Source of the DNA: Paenibacillus cookii
Lineage (GTDB): Bacteria > Bacillota > Bacilli > Paenibacillales > Paenibacillaceae
Length of the DNA stretch: 64,000 nucleotides
Reading direction: 5' to 3'
NCBI RefSeq assembly: GCF_018333375.1
Contig: NZ_BORW01000003.1
Location: forward strand, 186,001-250,000
The first letter of the stretch is position 1; the number at the start of each line of letters is the position of its first letter. A program made the translations under genes and the position numbers. This document shows, piece by piece, positions 8,464 to 18,083 of the stretch. The notes under the pieces are model-generated. The model worked only from the letters and a program-made list of their open reading frames with translations, did not search any database and was not told the origin of the DNA.

Positions 8464-9366
8464 ATGATTACCGATACATTAAAAGTGTTTGTGACGGTGG
8501 CCGAGCAGAGGAACTTCTCGCAGGCCGCCAAGCTGCTGAACTTGTCCCAGCCGGGCGTCAGCCTTCATATCCGCAACCTCGAAAACGAGCTGGGAGCCAA
8601 ACTGATGCACCGTTCCCCGAAGCTCGTGAAGCTAACCGAGGCCGGAGAAATTTTATTTCTCAAGGCGCAGCAAATATTGGCTTTGTACGACGAAGCGAAG
8701 GAAGATATCCATATGCTCCGGGACGAAGTGACGGGTTCCCTTTCCATGGGAGCGAGTTTTACGATCGGCGAATACATTTTGCCGAGGGTGCTGGCGGAAT
8801 ATGCGCAGCTGTACCCGCTGGTGGACGTGCAGGTCCATATCAGCAATACGGGCAATATTTTGCAGGATATCCGCGCAGGCCGATTCCACATCGGCCTGGT
8901 CGAAGGCAAGGTGGATGCGAAAGACCTGAAGGTGACGGCTTTCATGAAAGACGAAATGGTGCTGATCGCCGCGCCGGACCACCCCATCGCTTCCGAAAAA
9001 AGCGTTGATTTCGGCCGGCTGCAAAATCAGGTATGGGTCATGCGGGAGACGGGTTCCGGCACGCGCGCCTACAGCGACAGGCTGATCCAGGACGGGGGGC
9101 TTGCCGTAAAACGCAGCTTCGTGTTCAACAGCAGCCAAGGGGTCAAGGAAGCGGTCGCTTGCGGGTTGGGCATCGCCCTTTTGTCGCGCTGGGTCGTCCG
9201 CAAGGAGCTGGAAAGCGGGGAACTGCAGGAAATTCCGATCCGGGGAACAAAAATCAGCCGGGATCTGTCCCTGCTGCAAAGCAAGGAAGAACCGGCTGTG
9301 ATGGCGGTGCTGAAGTTTATTCAAACCTTAAAGCTGAACGTGAAGTCGCTTTACGCCGATTTTTGA
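8464..9366 (+). CDS. LysR family transcriptional regulator (CysL/YeiE-like)
   Basis: About 300 residues. An N-terminal helix-turn-helix covers about residues 1-60 (FVTVAEQRNFSQAAKLLNLS, then QPGVSLHIRNLENELG). A type 2 periplasmic-binding-like effector domain begins near residue 90. The ATG at 8464 has GGAGGAAG eight bases before it; upstream in-frame ATGs at 8359 and 8425 lack comparable sites. It resembles CysL and YeiE regulators and lies divergent from the YeiH transporter, its probable target. Its last 16 bases overlap the end of the convergent formate transporter gene, so the two transcripts overlap at their 3' ends. Confidence 0.9.
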   Translation: MITDTLKVFVTVAEQRNFSQAAKLLNLSQPGVSLHIRNLENELGAKLMHRSPKLVKLTEAGEILFLKAQQILALYDEAKEDIHMLRDEVTGSLSMGASFTIGEYILPRVLAEYAQLYPLVDVQVHISNTGNILQDIRAGRFHIGLVEGKVDAKDLKVTAFMKDEMVLIAAPDHPIASEKSVDFGRLQNQVWVMRETGSGTRAYSDRLIQDGGLAVKRSFVFNSSQGVKEAVACGLGIALLSRWVVRKELESGELQEIPIRGTKISRDLSLLQSKEEPAVMAVLKFIQTLKLNVKSLYADF

Positions 9367-10160
9367 GCTTCCTTCATCGTCAGCGCCTCCGCGCCTGCAG
9401 GCTGGCGGTAAGCAATAAAGTAGGCGCCGGCCACGAACGCGATGCCGCCGACCAGATTGCCGAGGAATACGGCGGCGAAGTTCGGGAAGTATTGGCTCCA
9501 TGTCATTTGCCCGGCAAAAATGGCTGCCGGAATGACGAACATGTTGGCGACGACGTGCTGGAAGCCGATGGCGACGAAGGCCATGACCGGGAACCAGATG
9601 CCGGCGATTTTGCCCGCGAAGTCCTTTGCGCCGTAAGCGAGCCATACCGCAAGGCATACGAGCCAGTTGCAGCCGATGGCGGATACGAACGCTTGCGCAA
9701 AGCTGTCATGCACTTTCCCGGTGGCGATGGCCACCGTTTTAGCCAGGAAAGCGCCTTCGGTCAAACCGACGACATGGCCGAAAAAATAAGCGACGAATAC
9801 CGCCCCGATAAAATTGGCGACCGTGACGAGAACCCAGTTTTTCAGCACGGCACCGAACCCGATTTTACGGGAAAACCAAGCCATCGGCAGCGTCATCATA
9901 TTGCCCGTCAGCAATTCCCCGCCCGCGAGCACGGTCAAGATGAGCCCAACCGGGAACACCGCCGCTCCCAAAAAGCCCGCGACCGAACCCCATTCTTTCG
10001 GCGCCGTGCCGATGACGCGAATATCCAGCAGAAATCCCAAAGCAATAAAAGCCCCGGCCAAAAATCCAAGGACAAGCACCGAGGAGACGGGGATTTTGGC
10101 TTTCTTTTCCCCGTTTTCGGCCGCGATTTCCTTTATTTGTTGCGGTGTGTAAAACGACAT
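9351..10160 (-). CDS. focA: Formate/nitrite transporter family channel
   Basis: About 269 residues and six membrane segments of the FNT family. Visible family features are GGELLTGNM in the second segment loop, FGAVLKNWVLVTVANFIGA in the third, and GIWFPVMAFVAIGFQHVVANM in the fifth. These pentameric channels pass formate, nitrite or hydrosulfide. The neighbours (moaA, fdhD, DUF2294, formate dehydrogenase) point to formate. The ATG at 10160 is chosen because GGAGGT lies just upstream, inside a longer open frame that starts at 10175. It has its own strong promoter at 10409-10436 and a leader of about 240 bases with a terminator hairpin. In B. subtilis the yrhG product is the equivalent. Confidence 0.88.
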   Translation of the reverse strand: MSFYTPQQIKEIAAENGEKKAKIPVSSVLVLGFLAGAFIALGFLLDIRVIGTAPKEWGSVAGFLGAAVFPVGLILTVLAGGELLTGNMMTLPMAWFSRKIGFGAVLKNWVLVTVANFIGAVFVAYFFGHVVGLTEGAFLAKTVAIATGKVHDSFAQAFVSAIGCNWLVCLAVWLAYGAKDFAGKIAGIWFPVMAFVAIGFQHVVANMFVIPAAIFAGQMTWSQYFPNFAAVFLGNLVGGIAFVAGAYFIAYRQPAGAEALTMKEAQKSA

Positions 10161-10173
10161 GCTGCATACCTCC

Positions 10174-10207
10174 ATACCATTTCGTTGAACTGAATATCAT
10201 TTCGTTG
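10174..10207 (-). repeat. Two 14-bp direct repeats next to the focA ribosome site
   Basis: ATACCATTTCGTTG at 10174-10187 and ATATCATTTCGTTG at 10194-10207 differ at one base and start 20 bp apart. They abut the focA Shine-Dalgarno (GGAGG at 10169-10173 on the minus strand). They may be protein or RNA binding sites in the mRNA leader. Confidence 0.5.
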
Positions 10208-10246
10208 TCCGAAAACGCTTACCAGAGCAGCGTTAACGGGAAAACC

Positions 10247-10306
10247 AAAAAAACCGCCACGAACCTTTCTTCTCGCCAGAACCGAAAAGAAAGATTTGTG
10301 CCGGTT
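10247..10306 (-). terminator. Terminator hairpin inside the focA leader (attenuator candidate)
   Basis: Read on the minus strand: AACCG and CAC, then CTTTCTT, pair with AAGAAAG, GTG and CGGTT across internal loops. A run of seven T residues follows (plus-strand A run 10247-10253). It lies about 95 bases after the promoter start and about 85 bases before the focA start codon, so transcription must pass it to reach focA. A second, smaller stem, CTCCTA with TAGGAG, precedes it. Confidence 0.6.
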
Positions 10307-10408
10307 AATCCTCCTACACGTAACCTATAGGAGCATCAATCACACGTCCAATCGTTCAAATAAAGCGGCTGCAATGCCTACAACCCCTTCATTTGCTTGA
10401 CATAACAC

Positions 10409-10436
10409 ATGATAACATACGTTTTATTTTTGTCAA
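10409..10436 (-). promoter_or_regulatory. Promoter of focA
   Basis: On the minus strand, TTGACA (10431-10436) and TATCAT (10409-10414) are separated by 16 bp. This is a near-consensus vegetative promoter. Transcription would start near 10402, giving a leader of about 240 bases. Confidence 0.7.
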
Positions 10437-10473
10437 CAATGTGAACTTCAAGATTTTTTGTCCTCTAAACGTT

Positions 10474-11484
10474 TTAGCCGCCGATCCGGGACATTTCCAC
10501 CTTGGCCCCGTCGCGCTTCTGCCTGGCCTCGTCCCGCTCCAGGGAATAACGGTCATGGCGTCCTTCCCAGATCGAACCGATCTCCTTGGCGATCGTCTCG
10601 TCCGAAACGTCCGAACGCAGCAGCGTCCGCAGGTCATGCCCCTTCGTGGCAAACAGGCAGGTGTAGAACATGCCGTCCGCCGACAAGCGGCCTCTCGTGC
10701 AGGATTGGCAGAAGGCGTCGCTGACGGAGGAAATGATCCCAATCTCGCCTTTGCCGTCCGCAAAGCGGTAGCGGGAAGCCACTTCCCCCGCGTAATTGGG
10801 GGCGGCAGGCTCCAGCGGGAATTCCGCGCCGATCCGCTCCAGCATTTCCTTTTTGCTCACGACATGCTTCAAGTCCCAGCCGTTCGTGTTGCCGACGTCC
10901 ATATATTCGATCATGCGCAAAATATGGCCTTTTTCGCGGAAATAGCGGACCATCGGCAGCAGGGCATGCTCATTGACGCCTTTTTGGACCACCATGTTCA
11001 CTTTGACGGCCAAACCCGCATCCGCTGCCGCATCGATCCCTTCAAGCACCTGGCGCACGCTTGCTTTGCCGCCGTTCATGGCCATGAAGGTCTCGTCGTC
11101 CAGCGCGTCGAGGCTGACCGCCACCCGCATCAGCCCCTCCTCGCGCAGCTTCGCGGCTTGTTTGGCCAGAAGGCTTCCGTTGGTCGTCAGGGCGATATCC
11201 TGCACCCCTTCGATGGCGGCAATGCCGCGAATGATCTCCGGCAGCTCCTTGCGCAGGATCGGCTCGCCGCCCGTGATCCGCATTTTCCGCACGCCGAGCC
11301 GGGCGAAAATCCTGGCGATCCTTACCGTCTCGTCGACCGAAAGCACGGATTCCCGGGGCAGGAACGGATAATCCTTGCCGAATACCTCCTCCGGCATGCA
11401 GTAACGGCACCGGAAATTGCAGCGGTCCGTCACGGAAATCCGCAGGTCCCGGAGCGCTCGTTTGAAATAATCACTGGTTTCCAT
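10474..11484 (-). CDS. moaA: GTP 3',8-cyclase (molybdenum cofactor biosynthesis protein MoaA)
   Basis: About 336 residues. A radical SAM cluster motif C22-x3-C26-x2-C29 (DRCNFRCRYCMP) is followed by GGEP. A C-terminal second 4Fe-4S site (CQSCTRGRLS and the later YTCLFA Cys) is present, and the protein ends in GG, as MoaA requires. It converts GTP to 3',8-cyclo-GTP in the first step of molybdopterin synthesis. The ATG at 11484 has GGAGTGAG seven bases upstream; the longer open frame upstream overlaps fdhD and is not used. It follows fdhD by 40 bp in the same direction. No other moa genes are in the window, so it serves the formate dehydrogenase using cofactor genes elsewhere. Confidence 0.95.
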   Translation of the reverse strand: METSDYFKRALRDLRISVTDRCNFRCRYCMPEEVFGKDYPFLPRESVLSVDETVRIARIFARLGVRKMRITGGEPILRKELPEIIRGIAAIEGVQDIALTTNGSLLAKQAAKLREEGLMRVAVSLDALDDETFMAMNGGKASVRQVLEGIDAAADAGLAVKVNMVVQKGVNEHALLPMVRYFREKGHILRMIEYMDVGNTNGWDLKHVVSKKEMLERIGAEFPLEPAAPNYAGEVASRYRFADGKGEIGIISSVSDAFCQSCTRGRLSADGMFYTCLFATKGHDLRTLLRSDVSDETIAKEIGSIWEGRHDRYSLERDEARQKRDGAKVEMSRIGG

Positions 11485-11524
11485 GATGCTCTCACTCCAT
11501 TTCGCGTGCCAGGGGCAGCCGGAC

Positions 11525-12370
11525 TTACGCGTCCGGCCGCTCTGCATCTGCCGTATTTGGGTTCGGCGCCGGCCGGCATTCGATGATGCGCTGCGGGTGC
11601 GTATACACGTTGCATGATTGTCCGCGCACGAAGCCGACCGTTGTAATGCCCAGATTCTCCGCCAATTCCAGCGCAAGCGCCGTCGGCGCCGATTTGGACA
11701 GGATGACGCCGCAGCCGATTTTGGCGACCTTAAGCAAAATTTCCGAGGAAATCCGCCCGCTGAACACGATGATTTTATCGTTCATGGGAATGTTCCGTCT
11801 GAGGCAGTAACCGTAAATTTTATCGAGCGCGTTATGGCGGCCGATGTCCATCCGGTCCAGCAAAATGCCCTGCCTGTCGCAAAGGGCAGCATTATGGACG
11901 CCTCCCGTTCGGCTGAACGTCTCCGATCCTTCCTGCATCTGCCGCACCAGCCTGAAAACGTCGTCAAAAGACAGCTCGACCGGTACGTCGTGCAGCCGCT
12001 TGGCGGTTTTGGCGTCGTTGAAAAAAACGAATCCCTGCCGGCTGGCGCCGCAGCAGGACGTGACGTAACGTTTGCTGTACAGCTGGCGGTGAAGCGGACT
12101 CCAGCGGCTGACGGTCGCGTGGACGAACCCTTCCTCCTCCTGCACCCATAACTCCTGCAATTCGTCGATGCCGGCAATGACGCCTTCGGACGCCAAGTAA
12201 CCGACGGCCATATCCTCCATGTATTCGGGCGAACACACGAGCGTGGCGAATTCCTCGCCGTTGATTTTGATCGTGACGGGATGCTCGGCGACGACGAGAT
12301 CGGATTTTTGCGCGATCCGGCCCTGCTCGAAGCGGATGATGCTCCCCCGTTCTTTCGTCACAGCATTCAT
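11525..12370 (-). CDS. fdhD: Formate dehydrogenase sulfurtransferase FdhD
   Basis: About 281 residues. The family features are visible: the cysteine motif TSCCGASRQGF near residue 125, FSRTGGVHNAAL, DIGRHNALDKIYG, and FSGRISSEI(LL)KVAKIG. FdhD moves sulfur onto the molybdenum cofactor and delivers it to formate dehydrogenase, which is encoded divergently a few hundred bases away. The ATG at 12370 follows GAGGAAG by eight bases; a GTG nine bases upstream is less likely. It sits between DUF2294 (13 bp upstream) and moaA (40 bp downstream), all on one transcript. Confidence 0.95.
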   Translation of the reverse strand: MNAVTKERGSIIRFEQGRIAQKSDLVVAEHPVTIKINGEEFATLVCSPEYMEDMAVGYLASEGVIAGIDELQELWVQEEEGFVHATVSRWSPLHRQLYSKRYVTSCCGASRQGFVFFNDAKTAKRLHDVPVELSFDDVFRLVRQMQEGSETFSRTGGVHNAALCDRQGILLDRMDIGRHNALDKIYGYCLRRNIPMNDKIIVFSGRISSEILLKVAKIGCGVILSKSAPTALALELAENLGITTVGFVRGQSCNVYTHPQRIIECRPAPNPNTADAERPDA

Positions 12371-12383
12371 GCCGGCCACTTCC

Positions 12384-12725
12384 TCACACTATATTTTTTT
12401 CGAACATGAACACGGAAATCGCCACGTCTTCATCGACCTTGATATCCGTGAACAGATGCACGAGCCGGGAGCCGCAAAGCTCTTCGAGCCCTTCGGGCAC
12501 CTGGTCTTTGTACAAATCCTTGATCATGTGCGTTCTGGCGCTGTGCACCATCTTTTTGCCTTCCGGCGTCTGCGCGATAAACTTCTCGGTAGGGGTAAAA
12601 TTCCCGTACATCCGGGTGATCGCCATGTTTTCGACGAAGGTCGTATGAATGCGTTCAGGCCCTTTGCCAAACGTGTCTTTCCGGACTTTCCGGATGATGT
12701 CGTTAAACGCAACTTCCTTTTTCAT
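12384..12725 (-). CDS. DUF2294 family protein
   Basis: A 113-residue soluble protein of the DUF2294 family. Visible pattern: FNDIIRKVRKDTFGKGPERIHTTF, with Lys-Gly-Pro preceding, and DIKVDEDVAISVFMFE at the end. Function is unknown. It is the first gene of a minus-strand unit with fdhD and moaA and is divergent from the formate dehydrogenase. From memory, B. subtilis yrhF, next to formate dehydrogenase yrhE, is from the same family, so the linkage to formate oxidation is conserved. The start is supported by GAGGTG upstream of the ATG at 12725. Confidence 0.8.
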   Translation of the reverse strand: MKKEVAFNDIIRKVRKDTFGKGPERIHTTFVENMAITRMYGNFTPTEKFIAQTPEGKKMVHSARTHMIKDLYKDQVPEGLEELCGSRLVHLFTDIKVDEDVAISVFMFEKNIV

Positions 12726-12753
12726 CCCTCAATCACCTCATCACAAGTTTAAC

Positions 12754-12782
12754 ACTATACTAAATCTTAGGGACATTGTACA
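12754..12782 (-). promoter_or_regulatory. Promoter of the DUF2294-fdhD-moaA unit
   Basis: On the minus strand TGTACA (12777-12782) and TATAGT (12754-12759) are separated by 17 bp, about 28 bases before the DUF2294 start codon. Confidence 0.55.
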
Positions 12783-12795
12783 GAATATTTCAACC

Positions 12796-12823
12796 TTGTT
12801 TTTTCGGGCGGAAGTAGTATAAT
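12796..12823 (+). promoter_or_regulatory. Promoter of the formate dehydrogenase leader
   Basis: TTGTTT (12796-12801) and a perfect TATAAT (12818-12823) separated by 16 bp. Transcription would start near 12830, leaving a leader of about 240 bases before the GTG start at 13069. Confidence 0.7.
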
Positions 12824-12829
12824 CATGGC

Positions 12830-13068
12830 GAGACGTGAGTTTTTTCATTGCATGTTAATTTCATAACGGAATGATCAGTTTAGTAGGCCATTGCTAATCG
12901 GTTACTCCACTACAACCTGCCGCACCAGAACTAGCGGACCGGGTTTAGTGGAGTTTTTTGTTTGCGGAACTTTTGAGACAAAATTCTGCATGTTTTTGTA
13001 TGCATATACAAGCGCCCGAAGTCTTCCGTTAACTCCAGGAAAAAATGTTGGGAAGAGAGGTTATTTTC
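12830..13068 (+). ncRNA. Structured leader of formate dehydrogenase with internal terminator
   Basis: The region between the promoter and the formate dehydrogenase has no gene. Its parts are a stem (CATT and GTTA arms with TAAC and AATG, 12847-12873) and a segment GTTTAGTAGG at 12878-12887. A terminator follows (ACTCCACTA 12904-12912 with TAGTGGAGT 12946-12954, inner pairs AACC/GGTT and CCGC/GCGG, then five or more T residues at 12955-12959). The segment at 12878-12887 resembles the right arm of the terminator and could pair with the left arm as an antiterminator. About 110 bases separate the terminator from the gene. I do not recognise a known riboswitch class. Confidence 0.55.
12904..12959 (+). 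terminator. Terminator hairpin in the formate dehydrogenase leader
   Basis: Nine perfect base pairs, then four more inside after one mismatch, followed by T residues. It lies between the promoter and the gene it would serve, so read-through has to be regulated or incomplete. Confidence 0.75.
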
Positions 13069-16005
<2,937 letters not shown>

Positions 16006-16022
16006 AGGAAGGGGGAACGAAC

Positions 16023-16496
16023 ATGGCCGAACCTATATCGTTTATCAAAAAGAAAGTTTTAACCGAAGAAGAAGTCAAACAGCAGTCTCTCGACCAGCTC
16101 AAGGACTCCCTGGCGGAGCATGAACAGGCGATCGACAAAGCGATCGACGTTCTCAGCGAGCTGTACGGCAGCGGCGTGCTGGAGGCGGCCGAGGCGCTTC
16201 TGAAAGCGAAAGCCAAGGTCGCCGAAATCGCCCTGCATCAATTGAAGCGTCCCGAAGTGACGAACATGATCAACAACGGGATGGCGGCGGCCGGAGCGTT
16301 GGCCCAGATCGACCCGGAACAGACCTCCAAGCTGCTCGGCAGCGTGGCCAAAGGGCTCGAGGAAGCAAGCAAGCCGCAGGACAAAAAGGTGACCGTATTT
16401 TCCCTGATGAGCGCCTTGAAGGATCCCGACGTCAACCGCGCCATCGGCTTCGGCCTGCGCTTCCTGAAAGGGATGGGCAAGGAGCTTGGCGATTAG
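16023..16496 (+). CDS. DUF1641 subunit of formate dehydrogenase (ForE type)
   Basis: About 157 residues. The family pattern is helical, Ala- and Leu-rich, with LYGSGVLEAAEALLKAKAKV and later GLEEASKPQDKKVTVFSLMS, then IGFGLRFLKGMGKELG. In Bacillus the DUF1641 protein is a partner of the formate dehydrogenase and is required for transferring electrons to the quinone pool. The ATG at 16023 has GGAAGGGGG just upstream. The open frame continues upstream into the formate dehydrogenase end but is not used. A terminator follows. Confidence 0.85.
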   Translation: MAEPISFIKKKVLTEEEVKQQSLDQLKDSLAEHEQAIDKAIDVLSELYGSGVLEAAEALLKAKAKVAEIALHQLKRPEVTNMINNGMAAAGALAQIDPEQTSKLLGSVAKGLEEASKPQDKKVTVFSLMSALKDPDVNRAIGFGLRFLKGMGKELGD

Positions 16497-16528
16497 ACAG
16501 AGCTGAAATCGATTTGCAAGTTAAATAG

Positions 16529-16564
16529 AAAAAGAGCCTTCGACCGAATCGGAGGCTCTTTTTT
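16529..16564 (+). terminator. Terminator after the formate dehydrogenase operon
   Basis: GAGCCT and AGGCTC stem flanked by A and T runs, with a six-base T run following. Confidence 0.8.
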
Positions 16565-16701
16565 GTTGCCGCGTATAAAAACATACCCCGGAGCAGCGGA
16601 CTCCAGGGCACAAGAAATATATTTATAAAAGGGGTATGGCTTCATTATAGAAGCCGATTCTTAAAATTAGATGAAAATAACCTTCAAGTTTCCTTAAAAT
16701 T

Positions 16702-18000
16702 TTATGACGGAAGGCCTAACATCTCATCGGCACCGGCCGCCGCCCGCTGAACGAGTTCCGCCAGTTTGACGGATTTCCCTTCGTGAAGCCGCGATTCCTC
16801 CGCGGCAAACGCGATCAAATGGCTCCGCAGCGAAGCCGTCGCCGAAGTGAGCGCCGCGCCGGAGCCGTCCCCGTGCTCCCGCACCTGGCGAAGGAAATCC
16901 GCGACCATCCGATCGTCTCCCCCGCCGTGGCCGTCCCCGGCAACGCCGCAATGGAACACGATCTTCTCCCCGCCGGCAAAGCGGCGAAGCGTATAGGTTC
17001 CTTCCTCCATGTCGCCGTAGATCTCTCCTTTCGTGCCCATGATCCGTACGCTGCGCACTTCCCTTTCGGTAAAGCCCGACAGCGTAAACGTCGCGTTGGC
17101 CCCGCCCGCGAACTCCATGTTGACGACCTGGTGGTCGACAACGTTGTTATCGCAGCGGTAAACGCAGCGCCCGAACGGCCCCTCCTTTAAAGCCTTCATG
17201 ATCCCTTCGGGGGACAGGTCATGAGTAATGTACCGCGCCCATGGATGTTCCGGAGGCTGGTTATACAGCTTCAGCGCCGAGAACGGGCACTCCTTTTCCA
17301 CCCGGCAGCCGTCCGTGCACCGGTCGGTCGAACCGGCGGGCGCATGCTCCTTGCGGAAATGCAGCAGCGATCCGAAGGAGCTGACGCTGGTGCACGGCTG
17401 GTCGATCAGCCAGGAAATGATGTCCAGGTCATGGCAGGACTTGGCCAGAATCATCGGGCTCGTTTCGGCCGAATTCCGCCAGTTGCCGCGCACGTAGCTG
17501 TGCGTCATATGCCGGTAGCCGACGAATTCCGCATGCTGGATCGTCGCGACGGCGCCGATTTCCCCGGCTTCGATGCAGCGCTTGATGCCGGACCAAAACG
17601 GCGAATAGCGCAGCACGTGGCTGACCGTCAGCACCCGCTTGCGGGCGATGGCCGCCTGCTCGATCCGGATGCATTCTTCAGGCACGGGCGACATCGGCTT
17701 CTCCAGCAAAATATGATAACCCAGTTCAAGCGCCTTCATCGCCGGCTCAAAATGCAGGTGGTCCAGCGTGCTGATGATCATGACGTCCGCGATCCGCCCG
17801 TTTTCGAAAGCATGCTCCCATGACGCATAAACGTTTTCGGGCGCGATACCATGGATTTCCGCGATTCGCCGCCGGCGCTCCTCGTGTGGCTCCGCGACCG
17901 CTACGATTTTTAACTCCTCCGGATGTTTCTCGGCATAAGGCCCGTAAATATACCGTCCCCGGCTCCCTGCTCCAAGCAATACGGCTGTTAATGTCTTCAC
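16702..18000 (-). CDS. Gfo/Idh/MocA family oxidoreductase
   Basis: A 432-residue NAD(P)-dependent oxidoreductase. The N-terminal Rossmann fold shows LLGAGSRGRYIYGPYAEK and VAVAEPHEERR. The EKPM motif (HILLEKPMSPVPEEC) is the conserved catalytic lysine segment, and SCHDLDIISWLI with H is in the catalytic domain. These enzymes oxidise or epimerise sugars, cyclitols or sugar derivatives. It is the last gene of the sugar-uptake operon, 83 bp after the regulator, so it probably handles a step of the imported sugar's catabolism. The start is a GTG at 18000 preceded by GAGGAGG. Confidence 0.88.
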   Translation of the reverse strand: MKTLTAVLLGAGSRGRYIYGPYAEKHPEELKIVAVAEPHEERRRRIAEIHGIAPENVYASWEHAFENGRIADVMIISTLDHLHFEPAMKALELGYHILLEKPMSPVPEECIRIEQAAIARKRVLTVSHVLRYSPFWSGIKRCIEAGEIGAVATIQHAEFVGYRHMTHSYVRGNWRNSAETSPMILAKSCHDLDIISWLIDQPCTSVSSFGSLLHFRKEHAPAGSTDRCTDGCRVEKECPFSALKLYNQPPEHPWARYITHDLSPEGIMKALKEGPFGRCVYRCDNNVVDHQVVNMEFAGGANATFTLSGFTEREVRSVRIMGTKGEIYGDMEEGTYTLRRFAGGEKIVFHCGVAGDGHGGGDDRMVADFLRQVREHGDGSGAALTSATASLRSHLIAFAAEESRLHEGKSVKLAELVQRAAAGADEMLGLPS

Positions 18001-18083
18001 GCGGGTTCCTCCTCGTTATGGTGATGCAATGCCCTGATTGTACGCCACCATGCGCAAGGCCCGAAAGAGACATTTCCGTACAT

